Program-made: the position numbers and the translations under genes
From: Ptychodera flava
Lineage: Eukaryota; Hemichordata; Enteropneusta; Ptychoderidae
NCBI RefSeq assembly: GCF_041260155.1
Contig: NC_091928.1
Coordinates: 44,494,637-44,558,636 of the forward strand
Reading direction: 5' to 3'
DNA: 64,000 nucleotides
The notes under the pieces: generated by a model
What the model saw: only the letters and a program-made list of their open reading frames with translations
Database searches by the model: none
What the model was told of the DNA's origin: nothing
Part shown: positions 46,333-57,832 of the stretch, piece after piece
Position numbering within the stretch: position 1 is the stretch's first letter
Layout: every line of letters begins with the position of its first letter

Positions 46333-46474
46333 TAAACACATTGACACAAGGCATAAATTGTACATATGTGGGGAAGAACTCAACAGTGAATGTGATGTTG
46401 AGCTAATTATCAGAAAACCTGATGCCAACGGGGGTAAAGGGTCCTGGTCCGAAAAAGTACTGTGTCTGACAGAG
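46333..46474 (+). CDS. Exon 4 of the C1-domain gene
   Basis: 142 bases lie between acceptor CTTTTACTCAG and donor ACAGAG|GTACGT. The first base completes a codon begun by AA at the end of exon 3. The exon encodes KHIDTRHKLYICGEEL, then acidic and basic residues and GSWSEKVLCLTE, leaving in phase 0. Both splice sites are good and the phases fit. The peptide looks like beta-strand-rich folded protein. Family not recognised. Confidence 0.7.
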
Positions 46475-47046
46475 GTACGTATGGTTTCTGCTTAAAGTTT
46501 ATCAGTAGAATACTTGCATTAACACTATGTTTCGAAGTCAGTGTGATGTTAAAGGCACATTATTTGTATCTTTTGACTTTTTTTTTTCATTTTTTCGATG
46601 ACTGAAATCCCTGGTCAAATCAATAGGAGACCTAAATTGTGACTATGGATGGCTTCAAGGATATGTAAAACCACCTTCTTGCTGTTTACGCAAGGTTCAA
46701 TGTTGATAAAGGCGTCCGCGCGATTTGAACCAACCGCCATTCTTGAACCCAAGCACATGACCAATATTACTACGCATACGTCAACCATCAAAGTACAGCT
46801 GGCAGTGTTTTTGCTAAGGCTGGGGAACATAGGTAACACGTTGACACCCCACCCCAATCCAGCTTGAGCAAAAAATCAATGACTTCATTATTAATAAAAT
46901 GCATGAATTCATTTATTATGCATAACACACTCCAACACATTGAAACGACAGCCAACTTATCCTTTTGATTCATGAAAATTATTGAATGGATTAAACTTTA
47001 ATTTTTTCCATCAAACTATAGTCAGTCAGTGTTCTTAATTATTTGT

Positions 47047-49600
47047 TTACTGTTCTTTCTTATCTGCAACACTGTCCTCGTCTGCATCCTGTTCATCATT
47101 GTAACACACAAGTTTCATGAGTTCTCGATGCTTAGCAGTTAGACTGTCAACGAGTTCTGATAAATTGTGCATTGTACTGTCGTGAATGTCCTCACGGTGT
47201 GCAGTTCCGAAAACGTTACGTCTTGGTTTATTTCGCCATGCTGTAACAGAATCAGTGATATCCTCATCACCAGCACCATGATTAAGATCGATAGTCATGA
47301 TTGCCTGAAGCAAATCTCCTTTCATTCTGTTTCGCAGTCGCGATTTTATTCGTTTTAAGCAGGAAGCTCCTCACTCAGGCCACGCGTTAGACATAGGAAT
47401 GAGAAGTGCAAGTTGGGCAAGTTTACACACATTTGGATACTCATCCCTGAGCACATTTCTCTGTTGCACGACAACTTCGCAAACCTCTCCAGCAGTAGTC
47501 TTTGTAGACATGGGCGGTGATTCAAATTTGTATCGAAATTGCACCATTCATCTTGAGTTTTCTCTTGCGTACATAACAGGGAGATCTCGTCTTTCCCGTA
47601 CTGTTTATCGTTCACACCTGGGAAACGACACGGATCAAACAGTTCAAATGCTTCGAGGAACGGCGTCAAAGCAAGGCGGGACTCTAGATTCTCACACAAT
47701 TCTGTGAGCAGTGTGTCATAAAACTGGTCAAGTTTTGCATCATTCTTGTCGATAAATTGTATTTCTCCATCGCTAAATCGGCCGCTTCCCTCAAACTCGG
47801 CGCGAAGTTCGAGCGTCGGTTCGCGAGTTTGCTTGAGTGTGGTCAATTTATCAATCACCGCACGTGTGAGGGTTTGACCTCGCTGAACACTAACACGTCC
47901 TTCTGCCAAAGTCTCGCCAGTTTTCCGATGATCGGCAGTACAGTCTGCAAGATGTAAACGGTGCCGATAAACATATATTTCCGACAGAAAGTGTATAATC
48001 CCGCGGCGGTAGCATCTGGAACCCTAGTTTCTTCGGTGAAATAATGCAGCGTTTGAAGGAGAACTTCGTATCCGTGATAGATTGCACCGTTGGCTCGTTC
48101 GTGCGAAGTCCATCGTGTGGCGGCGGGTCGAACGAATTTCTTTCGCCTGTCAGAGGAAAACGTTGCCTCATACTGATCAGATATTTGCTCTAACTTTCTG
48201 GTCTTTTCGGGTGAATATTCAAACAGCTTGTTTATTTGTTGCACCGTTCCTTCATAGCGTTTTAACCATTGCAACGATTTCACTGTGTCGCCGACTGAAA
48301 GCGCGAGTCTGTGATTAACGCACCAGATTCCCACGACGTGAGGATTTTCTTTCTTCATTTGAGCACCGAACCCCGACTTCTTACCAGTCATGTTTGCTGC
48401 ACCGTCAGATCCAACAAACTGTAGTTGGGTCAGGTCAATACGGATAGTTTTCAATCGGATTCGAACCCACAACTTACGGCATCAGTCGCCTAGCTGAGAG
48501 GCCAGAGACAGAACCAGTCGGCTAAATCTCCACTCCCAAAAAGAGTGGTTCAATGTTATCCCGCTGAAATCTTATTTTCACAAGGTCGGGCCAATTTGCC
48601 CCGTAGCGCTTTCCTTCAGACGCTCGATGCGATAGAACTGAGTTTTGATATGACCTTCATGTAAATATCTCAAGTACATGATGACTTGCTGATATACTGT
48701 AATATCTGTCACTTCATCTATCAACAATGCAAAGTTACTCGATCCGATCTGCTCTATCAATTTTGAAACCAAAACATCACATGTGATGGTTATCATTTCT
48801 CTGACCGATGAGAAATTGGTATGCCCGAACTGACGCATGTGTAAAGGATCATCTCCAATACGTGACACAAGTTCTATGAGCGACGAATATTTACTGACTG
48901 CGACGTCTTCTTCAGCAATCCAACATGCGCACTTGAAGGCAGCAATGACGAGTTCATATTTAACACTTTTTCGTTTCTGAATTTCTTGCTCAAACTGTGA
49001 ATACCGTTGCAGACACTCTTTCCTTCGCCAACAGATGCATCTCAGATTTGCCGTGGTTACTGACAACATTTCGGCGGTAGCGAATGCTAGATTCTCGGCT
49101 CCAGACGTATGAACCCTGTTGAGATGTATCATGATTGCGGCATAAGTAACAATACATGCCCCGCTTTTCATCATCATATCGTAGCCAGAAAAGATCGACC
49201 ACTTCGTCATAACAAAGTGTTTTGTCCGTAAGCCAGCAATTCTGGAAACAATGCACTTGTTTGCGTTTCTTTTGAGCCGGTTCGTCAGCAAAGCCTTCTG
49301 TAGAGGTCTGAGTTGCATCGCTGCCATTCTAAGGACCAAATCTCACTGTGTCATGTTCACTTTCATCCAAAGACGACGTTGTAGGATTTTTGTCTGGAAA
49401 TGAAGCGTCGGTGACTATATTCACATCGTTTGGCTGTATTATTATTGGGGAACTCGCTGCATGTCTGACCCCGGCCCCGCTGTTGTGCTCAGGCTGCTGC
49501 GTTGATATCGGTTTTGGCCGTGTACAATCGGCGGCATTTTGAACTTTTCTGAAGAAATGCTGAATTGAATTTTGTCCTAATCCGTCTTTGTAGCGTTTTC
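47047..49600 (-). pseudogene. hAT transposase with TTF-type zinc finger, disrupted
   Basis: On the minus strand the domains read in order. A Ser/Thr-rich N-terminus carries the phrase SIQHFFRKVQ. A TTF-type zinc finger follows (GMYCYLCRNH ... HGKSEMH, about 49190-49045). The RNase-H-fold core has FALLIDEVTD (about 48740) with the first catalytic Asp, FVGSDGAANMTG (about 48415-48380), WCVNHRLALS (about 48325-48296) and RWTSHERA (about 48115). The C-terminal dimerisation block (LAQLALLIPMSNAWPE) continues into RIKSRLRNRMKGDLL, ending near 47047. Frameshifts separate the zinc finger, core and C-terminus. A TGA interrupts WPE/GAS near 47370, and a SINE splits the core at about 48437-48560. Layout resembles ZNF862/KRAB-A-like hAT proteins of animals. 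Confidence 0.85.
48437..48560 (-). mobile_element. tRNA-derived SINE inside the hAT transposase
   Basis: On the minus strand the sequence has an A-box-like TTTAGCCGACTGG (about 48528-48516) and a perfect B box GGTTCGAATCC (48467-48457), spaced as in a tRNA. The T-stem does not pair fully, so it is not a functional tRNA gene. It separates two transposase blocks that are normally close together. Exact ends are uncertain. Confidence 0.6.
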
Positions 49601-50647
49601 AAATAGTTGCGAGGCATGACGATGTATGCTGATTCGGTTCGGCTGCTCTCTATCTCTGTACTAAATATTTTCCCGCTGTTTTCTCAAGCTCAGCCACATC
49701 AGCAAGACATGAAAGCCTGAAACCGTGGCAACAAAATTGCAACATTCGCGTGCAACAATGTTGTATGTAAAGTGAGAGGACGCGAGGGACAGTGTTGCGA
49801 TAAGGAAACCACGTTGAGATTCATACTTTATTACGATGCGTGAATATGAATGAAAGTATCAACATCAGAAACATGATTTCGCTTCGCGTGTTCACTGGGG
49901 AACCCCGGTAACATGACTGGGGACCCCCGGTAACATTTACCGGGGTACCGGCCTTAACAAAAACACTGGCTGGAACGTGAATGGCCTGTGACCTACACAC
50001 CAACTTCAGCACAATTGATATCGAGAAGCACACGTGCATAAACAAATGCACGTCTCACAATCTACTGTCAAATAGTGAAACTAAGCAGGGCATTTGCTTG
50101 TTACTTTGATTTTAGTATCGATGACACAGACTGTGAAACAAATAAAACCATTAACGCAATTGGGTCAATGGTAAAACTGAAACGATGTCAGATTGCTGTG
50201 GTGATAGTGAAACAGGTACAGAGTAATGCATTTTCTGTGCATTTGATCGTTGACAAATCTTCGTCAACTTTCAAGATTTTTACGTCGGTTCGTTTTACAA
50301 ACATGACATGATCACTTGTTGAACTTGGAAACATCGCACTCGGACTGAACAGTGCTCGGTGTAGCATCGGTGACATCGTGACACTGCGCCGGGCGAGTGC
50401 TTTCATTGATGTGCTGCTCGCGAGTGGAATCACCTCTCGACACACAAGATCTGTTTGAATGTTGTTATTCTCTGTGCATTGTGTAATTATTTGTATCAGT
50501 TGAATCGCATTTCGAACCAAAAGTGAGTACATCGCAATGACAGTTGCCGAGACCCTATACGTCGCTTACGGCCTCTGTGTCTCCAACCCACACCCAAAAG
50601 TGGGCTTTGCGTAAGTATTGAAGCGCAGCTGAGCACATCGTGTAGTA

Positions 50648-50733
50648 AGCCCTGCATACAGGTCTGTGTGTTCCCGGCGTTATACGGCCTCCACGCCGTA
50701 TAACGCCGGGAACACAGACCTGTACGCAGGGCT
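50648..50733. repeat. Long perfect-stem hairpin (relative of the 6.0-kb hairpin)
   Basis: AGCCCTGC and AGGTCTGTGTGTTCCCGGCG, then TTATACGG, pair with the complementary right arm around a loop of about six bases, giving a stem near 39 bp with two mismatches. It shares the TTATACGGCCTCC core and flanking AGCCCTGC with the hairpin at 6041-6104. Confidence 0.8.
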
Positions 50734-51602
50734 AATTGTGTACCCAATCGAGGTGGGTGTGCTCAAAAACTCAATGCAAGCTTGGGATTAAAAATGGGTT
50801 GTTTTTGGTGGAGAAACTGCCCGCAGCAACCGAGGTGCTGCCAGCGATTTTGCACAGCCCTGCCACGCAGACGGTGACATGATGTACGTGTCAGTTGCCA
50901 AAGTATATTGCTTCAATTTCGCGATCACCTCGACAATAACGTGACTGTCTACTGAAGTTTATGGTTTACTCTGTTTTGACATTTCTATGCTTACCAGCTT
51001 TGGGCAAGTCTACATATGGAGGAACAAACGAGACGAAAAAAATCCGCCACTATAGGCCTTGTCGTCGACTTCTTGCAGCTTGTAGGCATTTGAAATGCCC
51101 ATTATAAAATGTGCTCTCTAGCAGCAAAGAAAAGTGTATCTAAGAGCAGGATTGGCCGTCAAGATCTCCATGAAAATCTGACCGTCAAAATGTAACTGAG
51201 CAAACGGCATCGGTAATAGGGAATCCCGAAACTGCTATACAGCGCTTTCGACTTTCACTTCGCATGGTTTATTTTGTTTACACGCGGATGCTTACAGCGG
51301 CCCAGATAGCAGTTAGCAGTGTGGTCTGATCGCAGGTACTAGGTCACCTTGCCAACTCTGAGTTAAAAGTAGCCCACCATTAACCCCTGACCCAAGGTTT
51401 TTCTATGCAGTGTACGCAAACGGGATGGAAGTTGTCTATGGTCGACCGTTTTTTAGACATCTTTCAGTAAGTCGAACAACATTATCAACTGCTCGTTTGC
51501 AACAATATAAGGTCAAAAGATACAAATAATGTCCCTTTAAGTTCCACCAAATTATTTATAAGTTTAATCTTTGAATTGTTTTCAAGGTACATATCATCTT
51601 AA

Positions 51603-54429
51603 TTAGTCCCCGCCTGACAAAGTCCGGGATAGGGACTTATAGATTTGGCTGTGTGTGTGTGTGCGTCCGTGCGTCCGGAGTCATTTCTCAGACATGACTG
51701 AACCGGTTTCTCTCAAACTTGACACAAGGACAACTAACTATGGGATATATATGCACGTCAATTTCTTTTGTGATACCATCCAATATGGCAGCCATTTTCT
51801 GACAAATTTTCCATGTCCAGAGCCATTATTTTAACATGAAGATTAATTACTCTTAAAGTTTGTGTAAGGGCAACATACTATGGCATACATGTGCATGCCA
51901 ATTTGTTTCATGATGCGATTTGATTTGGCAACCAAGTGGCAATTTTCCACGTCAAAAGCCATAATTTAGGCATACTTGATCAGATCTCATTCAAGTTACT
52001 AAATGGAAAGTGCTTAATAACATACATATGTACATATGCACATTGATATGTGTCGCAATGTAATCCAGTATTGGTGACAGGTAGCCATTTTGTACACTTT
52101 TTATCATGTCAAGGGCCATTTATTAGCTCCGCTGTCAGCGATGCGGAGCTTATCAAATAGGTTGATTTTTTACGTCATCTGTCTTCGTCCGTCAACAATT
52201 GCCTTCTCCTCTGAAACTGCAAGTCCGATTGGTTTGAAATTTTATATGCAGTTCACTTGGGGTGACCTCACTTAAGTTTATTCAAATCGTGGTGAAATTT
52301 GCATATTTGTATTTTTGGGGCAATTTTTGGTGTTTTTGGTAAAAAAATCTTCTTCTCTGAAACCGCTTGTCCGATTGCTTTGAAATTTGATATGCAGTTA
52401 AGTTAGGGTGACTTCAGTCAGATTTGTTCAAATCGTGGTGAAATTTGCATGTACTTTTAAGGCAATTTTTGTCATTTTTTGTAAAAAATCTTTAAAAATC
52501 TTCTTCTTCAAGACTACCAGTCAGATAGCTTTGATATATTTTTACATATGTCCCTAGGGATGATCTTTTTGAGATTTTGTTCAAATTGTGCAGAAATATG
52601 CAAATTTGCATTTTAAAGGCAATTTTTGCCATTTTTGGTCAAAAAATGTTAATTTCCAAAACTACTCATCTGATAGCTTTGAAATTTGGTATAAAGGTTC
52701 CTACAGATGAACTAAATGATATTTATTGAAATTATGATGAAATCTGCAATTTTGTAGTTTTGGGGCAATTTTTTCCATTTAAGGTCAAAAACTGTGTATT
52801 TCCAAAACCACTCATCTGATAGCTTTGCAATTTGGTATACAGGTTCCTACAGATCACCTCAATGATATTTATTGAAATTATGATGAAATTTGCAATTTTG
52901 TAATTTTTGGGCAATTTTTGCCATTTTTGGTCCAAAAATGTGTTTCTCAAAAAATACTGGCCTGATAGCTTTGAAATTTGGTATAAAGGTTTCTACAGAT
53001 GAGCTAAGTAATATTTATTGAATTTCTGATGAAATCTGTAATTTTGTATTTTTGGGGCAATTTTTGCCATTTTTGGTCAAAACATGTGTATCTCCAAAAC
53101 TACTCATCTGATAGCTTTGAAATTTGGTATACAGGTTTCTATAGATGAACTAAATGATTTATAAAATCTGCAATTTTGAATTTTTTGGGCAATTTTTCCC
53201 ATTTTTGGTCAAAAAGTGTATTTCTCAAAAGTACTGGTCTAACAGCTTTGAAATTTCGTATAAAGGTTTCTATAGATAAACTGAATTTGATCTTTTGAAA
53301 TTATGATGAAATCTGCAATTACTATTTTTTTTTGGGGGGGGGGGCAATTGTTGCCATTTTTGGTCAGAAAATTTTGTTCTTCAAAAAACTACTCATCAGA
53401 TAGCTTTGGTTGACATGTTCTTAGGGATGATCCGATGTGATGTATTCAAAGTATGATGAAATCTTCAATTGTGTATTTTTGCAGTTTATTTTAGCCACTT
53501 TTTTCTGGCCACTGCATTGATCTATCAAAGATTTCCACCTTCTTCATCGACATGTGTCAAAAATAGTTATTCTCTACATAAACACAGCGGAGCTATATAT
53601 CGCCCGCTAGGTCGCTTTTTTTGACATATGACAAGACTGATATGCTGTGAGTTGCTGAGGTAATTTTCGAAGATACTTCCTCTCAAATATCTTGAAAACA
53701 ACTCATCTGATTGAAATGGAAACATTTCCTTTTGAGTAAGTTTTGAGAAGGGGAAAAACTGTCCAAAAATCGCAAATTTACTTGTCTATGAGGCACTATA
53801 ACTTTAACACTTGAACTGAAAGCAATTTAAAGGCCCAGTATTCAATCCCAGGTTCTAACATTAGTGTTATCTTATCTGTGGAGACTTAAAGCTTCTAAGG
53901 GTTTAATCTTTTGTTCAGGGCCTACAAATTCTATAGCTCTTTCAGTCGACTGTTTTTCACACTCAATCTTATTCCAAACTGGACCTTTTAATAACAACAA
54001 CATAAGTATCTTATAGAACACTGTCCATATACAAACTTTTATTGAGCTTTGTCCAGCCATGTCTGTGCTATGACTTTGGACATGAAAAAATTGTTACAAA
54101 GGCAGCCATATTGGATTGTATCACAAAACAAATTGACAAGCATATGCATCACATAGTGTGTTGACCTAGTGCCAAGTTTGAGCGAAAAATTTTTCAATCA
54201 TGTCTGTGTTATGGCTTTGGATGTGAAATGTAACAAAATGGCTGCCAGGTGTCCATATTGAATTGTATCACAAAACAAACTAACATGCACATGTTCCGTA
54301 AAATGTGTTGACCTTGTGCCAACTTTGAACGAAATTGGTTGGTCATGTTTGAAAAATGACTCCAGATGCATGGACAAACAGAACCCAATCTAGAAGTCCC
54401 CGTCATGGACTTTGTCCCGCGGGGACTAA
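51603..54429. mobile_element. AGTCCCCGC-ended element, host of a second hairpin element
   Basis: TTAGTCCCCGC (51603-51613) and GCGGGGACTAA (54419-54429) are perfect 11-bp inverted ends. Each end also folds on itself (AGTCCC...GGGACT, and AGTCCCCG...CGGGGACT). A (GT)n and GCGTCCG tract follows the left end, as in the other families. It contains the 146-bp-repeat element at 52123-53605. Confidence 0.7.
52123..53605. mobile_element. AGCTCCGCTGT-ended hairpin element, copy 2, nested
   Basis: It starts AGCTCCGCTGTCAGCGATGCGG... and ends ACACAGCGGAGCTATAT. It contains about six 146-bp units with the GCCATTTTTGGTCAAAA phrase. It is nearly collinear with 41898-43476, including the terminal TTTTTCTGGCCACTGCATTGA segment. 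Confidence 0.75.
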
Positions 54430-55370
54430 CAATGCATCACCAACCTATTCTTATTGATACCATAAAAACCATTACACCTCTTTATTAATGACTACAATAT
54501 GTTTCCTCTATTTGTCATTCCTAGTTTTAAATTGTCAGTTTTACAATGAATAAGTATGGCAATAAAAGTGAACAGACAAAGCCTTGAGGTTTTTAATGAA
54601 GTGAAATGTGTGCCCCAAAAAAGTCATGCATTATTTAATGTGAATAAGTAATACTTAGGGTCTATATGAAATTTTGTATTTATGTGAAATTTTTCTGAAA
54701 TGAAAAAGGTATTTGTTTTTAATGTGAAGTAACCATTGCTTGTCTTATATTTGAAAGGACTGGTGTCTTTATGAACGTCAAGTCATCTCCCACAGTGCAG
54801 TTGTGCTTCAATGCCATTTGCGCTATTTTTAATTTTTTTTTTTTTCATGTTCAGAGTCACTTTTTTGACATGACTAGACAAAGTTCTCTTAAACTTAGTA
54901 CAATTGCAAAAACACCATGGTAATATGCATGTATGCTTGTCAATTTGCTTTGTGATGTCATCCAATATGGCTAAAATATTTTCTTTTCATGTCCAAATTT
55001 GACATATGCCTTGACATGTGATTTCATTCAAAGTTTGTACAACTAAAAGTGAATGCTTCATGACATACACATACCGGTACATGCATGGCCTCATTGTGTC
55101 TCAATATGGTTTAATATCACTTACAGGACTTAGCATGTCATTTGTCAATTTTGATTTTATCTATCCCTGGGATAGAAAGGTGTTATGGTCCAAACAGGTA
55201 TCAACTCCCCCCCCCCCATAAAAAAAGTGGGGACTGTGTCCTCTTCGCTGACTTGTTTAATGCTGGTTTACGATATTTTTAGTAAAAATGTCATATAACT
55301 ACTGGAACTATTATAGGAAACAATATTGAAATACTTAATCACCTATCAATGGTCTCATTTTCTTTTGCAG
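54430..55370. repeat. Rest of intron 4: partial AGTCCCC-type element
   Basis: From about 54780 to 55260 the sequence resembles the AGTCCCC family, and it ends with AAGTGGGGACTGTGTCC...GACTTGTT (about 55230-55258), like the inner right end of the composite elements. A C run at 55208-55217 precedes it. The intron closes with a strong acceptor (CATTTTCTTTTGCAG). Confidence 0.5.
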
Positions 55371-55653
55371 AATAAAGCGTCTTATTCATTGTTGAGAAAA
55401 GGCTTTCCACAGATGGTTTGCCAGTGCACAGCTGCAGCAAGAAATGCACTCTTCAGTACAGAAGACCACCACATTTTGTATGGGGTTTCACTCTTTGGTA
55501 CTGAGGGTGTTCTGCTAAGTAGGGCACATATTTGGAAAGGTCTAACAGAGAGACCATCAGAGTGTCTTTTCAAGGAGCCTGACTTACAAAAGTCTTACAT
55601 GTTTTTTGACAGTTGCGTTCCAGCAGAAAAAAAAGCAGGAAAAATAGATGTTG
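55371..55653 (+). CDS. Exon 5 of the C1-domain gene (3' limit uncertain)
   Basis: The acceptor TTTCTTTTGCAG|AAT opens in phase 0, as required after exon 4. The peptide begins NKASYSLLRKGFPQMV and goes on through FSTEDHHILYGVSLFGTE and RAHIWKGLTERPSECLF to AEKKAGKIDV. The coding character fades after that into an apolar stretch, and the frame only stops at 55722. I place the donor at GTTG|GTGCAA (55653), which leaves in phase 1 and fits the next candidate exon. Weaker alternatives are AAAG|GTCTAA and TTTG|GTACTG. Domain not recognised. Confidence 0.55.
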
Positions 55654-56093
55654 GTGCAATTGTCATTCTTTTTCTTGCCTTCAAGGGTCTGTTTTTATTA
55701 CAAAGCAAATTTCACCAAACATAATTTGTGAAGCTCATTAAGTATGGTCGTGTAGACAGGAAGAATGATTTTTAGCTCCCAAAAGGGAGCTATTGCTGTA
55801 GCAATGTCTGTCTGTCTGTCTGTCTGTGTATCTGTGTGTGTGTGTGTCTGTCTCTGTCTGTCTGTCTGTGTCAAATTTTGTTCCAACATTATCTCAAAAA
55901 ATACTGAAGCAGGAGTTCTGCAATTTGGTGTGTGGAATTGTCAGACTAACTTAGTGCACTTCCTGCATACCCCCCCCCCCCAAATCAAATGGGTCTCCCC
56001 TTAATATGCACATGTACATATAACAAGTTAGCGTTGTTTTGCAAGGACTTTGAAAAATCAAACTGACGCCATCTTGTTTCTCCGTCTGGTCAC
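55654..56093. mobile_element. Small hairpin element AGCTCCC-AAAA-GGGAGCT with TCTG microsatellite
   Basis: TTTTTAGCTCCCAAAAGGGAGCT (about 55768-55790) is a perfect 7-bp hairpin, followed by (TCTG)n at 55806-55870 and a C run at 55971-55980. It is the shortest version of the hairpin-plus-microsatellite architecture in the window. Confidence 0.65.
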
Positions 56094-57832
56094 ATTTTTA
56101 GCTCCCATAGCCATATGTATATATGGCAATGGAAGCTATTCTTATAGGCTAGGGAACTGTCTGTATGTCTGTCCGTCAACATCAAAAACTCCAAAACCGC
56201 TGCACATTTCATCTTGATATTTGGTGTGTATATGGATGATAGGCTGTAGATGAGATTTTGTTCAAATGAAGTTGTCATTGCCAAAAATATGCAAATTAAG
56301 TGAAAAAATGTAGAAACAGTCAAAATTGAAAAAACTCAATAACCACTCAGCAGATTACATGAAAAATTAGCATGTAAGTACTTTGGGCTGACCTGAAATG
56401 ATTGTGCACATCTTGGGTCAGTATCTTGGACTTGCTATTTTTCATGAATTTTTTTGTAATTTTCTCCCATTTTTGGTCAAAAAATCTTTTTCTCTGAAAC
56501 CCACAAGTCCGATTGATTTAAAACTTGGTATGGAAGTGCATAGGAGTGACCTGTGGTGAAATTTGCATATTTTTAGTTTACACGTCCATTGACTCCCATG
56601 TATAAGGCAGATAGATCTCCATAGACTCCCATGTATAAGGCCACGAAAAATAAAAATATTTAGGGACTGTCTCATCGTATTCATATTGCAAAAAGGATGC
56701 AGTGACACAATTTTTAGTCCCCACTGATGAAGTCCAGTGGGCTTATAGACTGGGTCATGTCCGTCTGTTCGTCCATCCGTGAGTCCATCCGTTCACGCAG
56801 ATATCTCGGATATTTTGACAAAATGTCATGTGACCTCGATGACCTTTGACCTCAAACATACATATTTGTCCATAACTCAGTAACCACAAGTGCTACCACC
56901 CTTCATATATGGTATGATGGGACACCTTTATATGACGCCACATATTGTACCTCATTAATTATGCACATATCTAATTTTGAGCTAGCCAGTAAAGCTAGAG
57001 GTCTGATTTTTGGTATACAGGGATAACCTAGCAATACAAATTTTTTTGACAAAATGTCACGTGAACTCGGTGACCTTTGACCTTAAATATACATATTTGT
57101 CCATAACTCAGTAACCACAAGTGCTACACCCTTCATGTATGGTATGATTGGACACCTTATGACGCCACATATTGTACCTCATTAATTATGCACATATCTA
57201 ATTTTGAGTGAGCCAATAGAGCTAGAGGTCTGATTTTTGATATATAGGGATAACTTAGCAATACAATTTTTTTGACCAAATGTCACGTGACCTCGGTGAC
57301 CTTTGACCTCAAATATACATATTTGTCCATAACTCAGTAACCACAAGTGCTACACCCTTCATATTTGGTATGATTGGACACCTTATGACACCACATACTA
57401 TACCTCATTAATTATGTGCATATCTAATTCTGAGCAAGCCAATAGAGCTAGATGTATGATTTTTGGTATATAGGGATAACTATAGGATAGAAGTTTTTTT
57501 GACAAAATGTCATGTGACCTCGATGACCTTTTACCTAAACTATACGTTTATGTCAATAAATGAGTAGCCACAAGTGCTAAGTCCTTTATATTTAGTAGGA
57601 TGGGAGACCTTATGACAACACACGCTTTACCTCATTAATTATGCACATATGTAATTCTGGGCAAGCGAATAGAGCAAGAGGTCTGATTTTTGGCATATAG
57701 GGATTGATTAGCAATACAATTTTTTTTTTCAAAATGTCACGTGACCTCGATGACCTTTGACCTTGATTATACATATATATGCATAACTCAGTAACCACAA
57801 ATTCTATACCCTCCAATTTTGACAGAGATTGT
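56094..57832. mobile_element. Composite hairpin element, copy 3, right end missing
   Basis: Same outer start (TTTTTAGCTCCCATAGCC hairpin), inner start (TTTTTAGTCCCCAC near 56708) and five 226-bp units (anchors near 56817, 57047, 57272, 57500 and 57730). It breaks off at CCCTCCAATTTTGACAG near 57830, before both right ends. Confidence 0.75.

Larger units (their letters stand above)
46803..49968 (-). mobile_element. hAT-superfamily DNA transposon, about 3.2 kb, decayed
   Basis: CAGTGTTTTTGCTAAGGC at 46803 and GCCTTAACAAAAACACTG ending at 49968 are inverted termini. GCTGG lies on both sides (46798-46802 and 49969-49973), a 5-bp target duplication. The interior carries a minus-strand hAT transposase pseudogene (47047-49600). 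The insertion sits inside the TTAA element, so it is the younger of the two. Confidence 0.85.
46549..51540. mobile_element. TTAA-flanked DNA element, interrupted by a hAT transposon
   Basis: TTAA (46549-46552) is followed by AGGCACATTATTTGTATC. The right end GATACAAATAATGTCCCT is followed by TTAA (51537-51540). The inverted termini match over about 28 bases with one difference in the first ten. TTAA duplication is typical of piggyBac and Kolobok superfamilies. Without the hAT the element is about 1.8 kb. It encodes no recognisable transposase and includes the hairpin at 50648-50733. Confidence 0.75.

Noticed and set aside
48437..48560. tRNA gene on the minus strand
   Set aside because: The B box is perfect but the T-stem and the rest of the cloverleaf do not pair properly, and it sits inside a transposase gene. 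A tRNA-derived SINE fits better.
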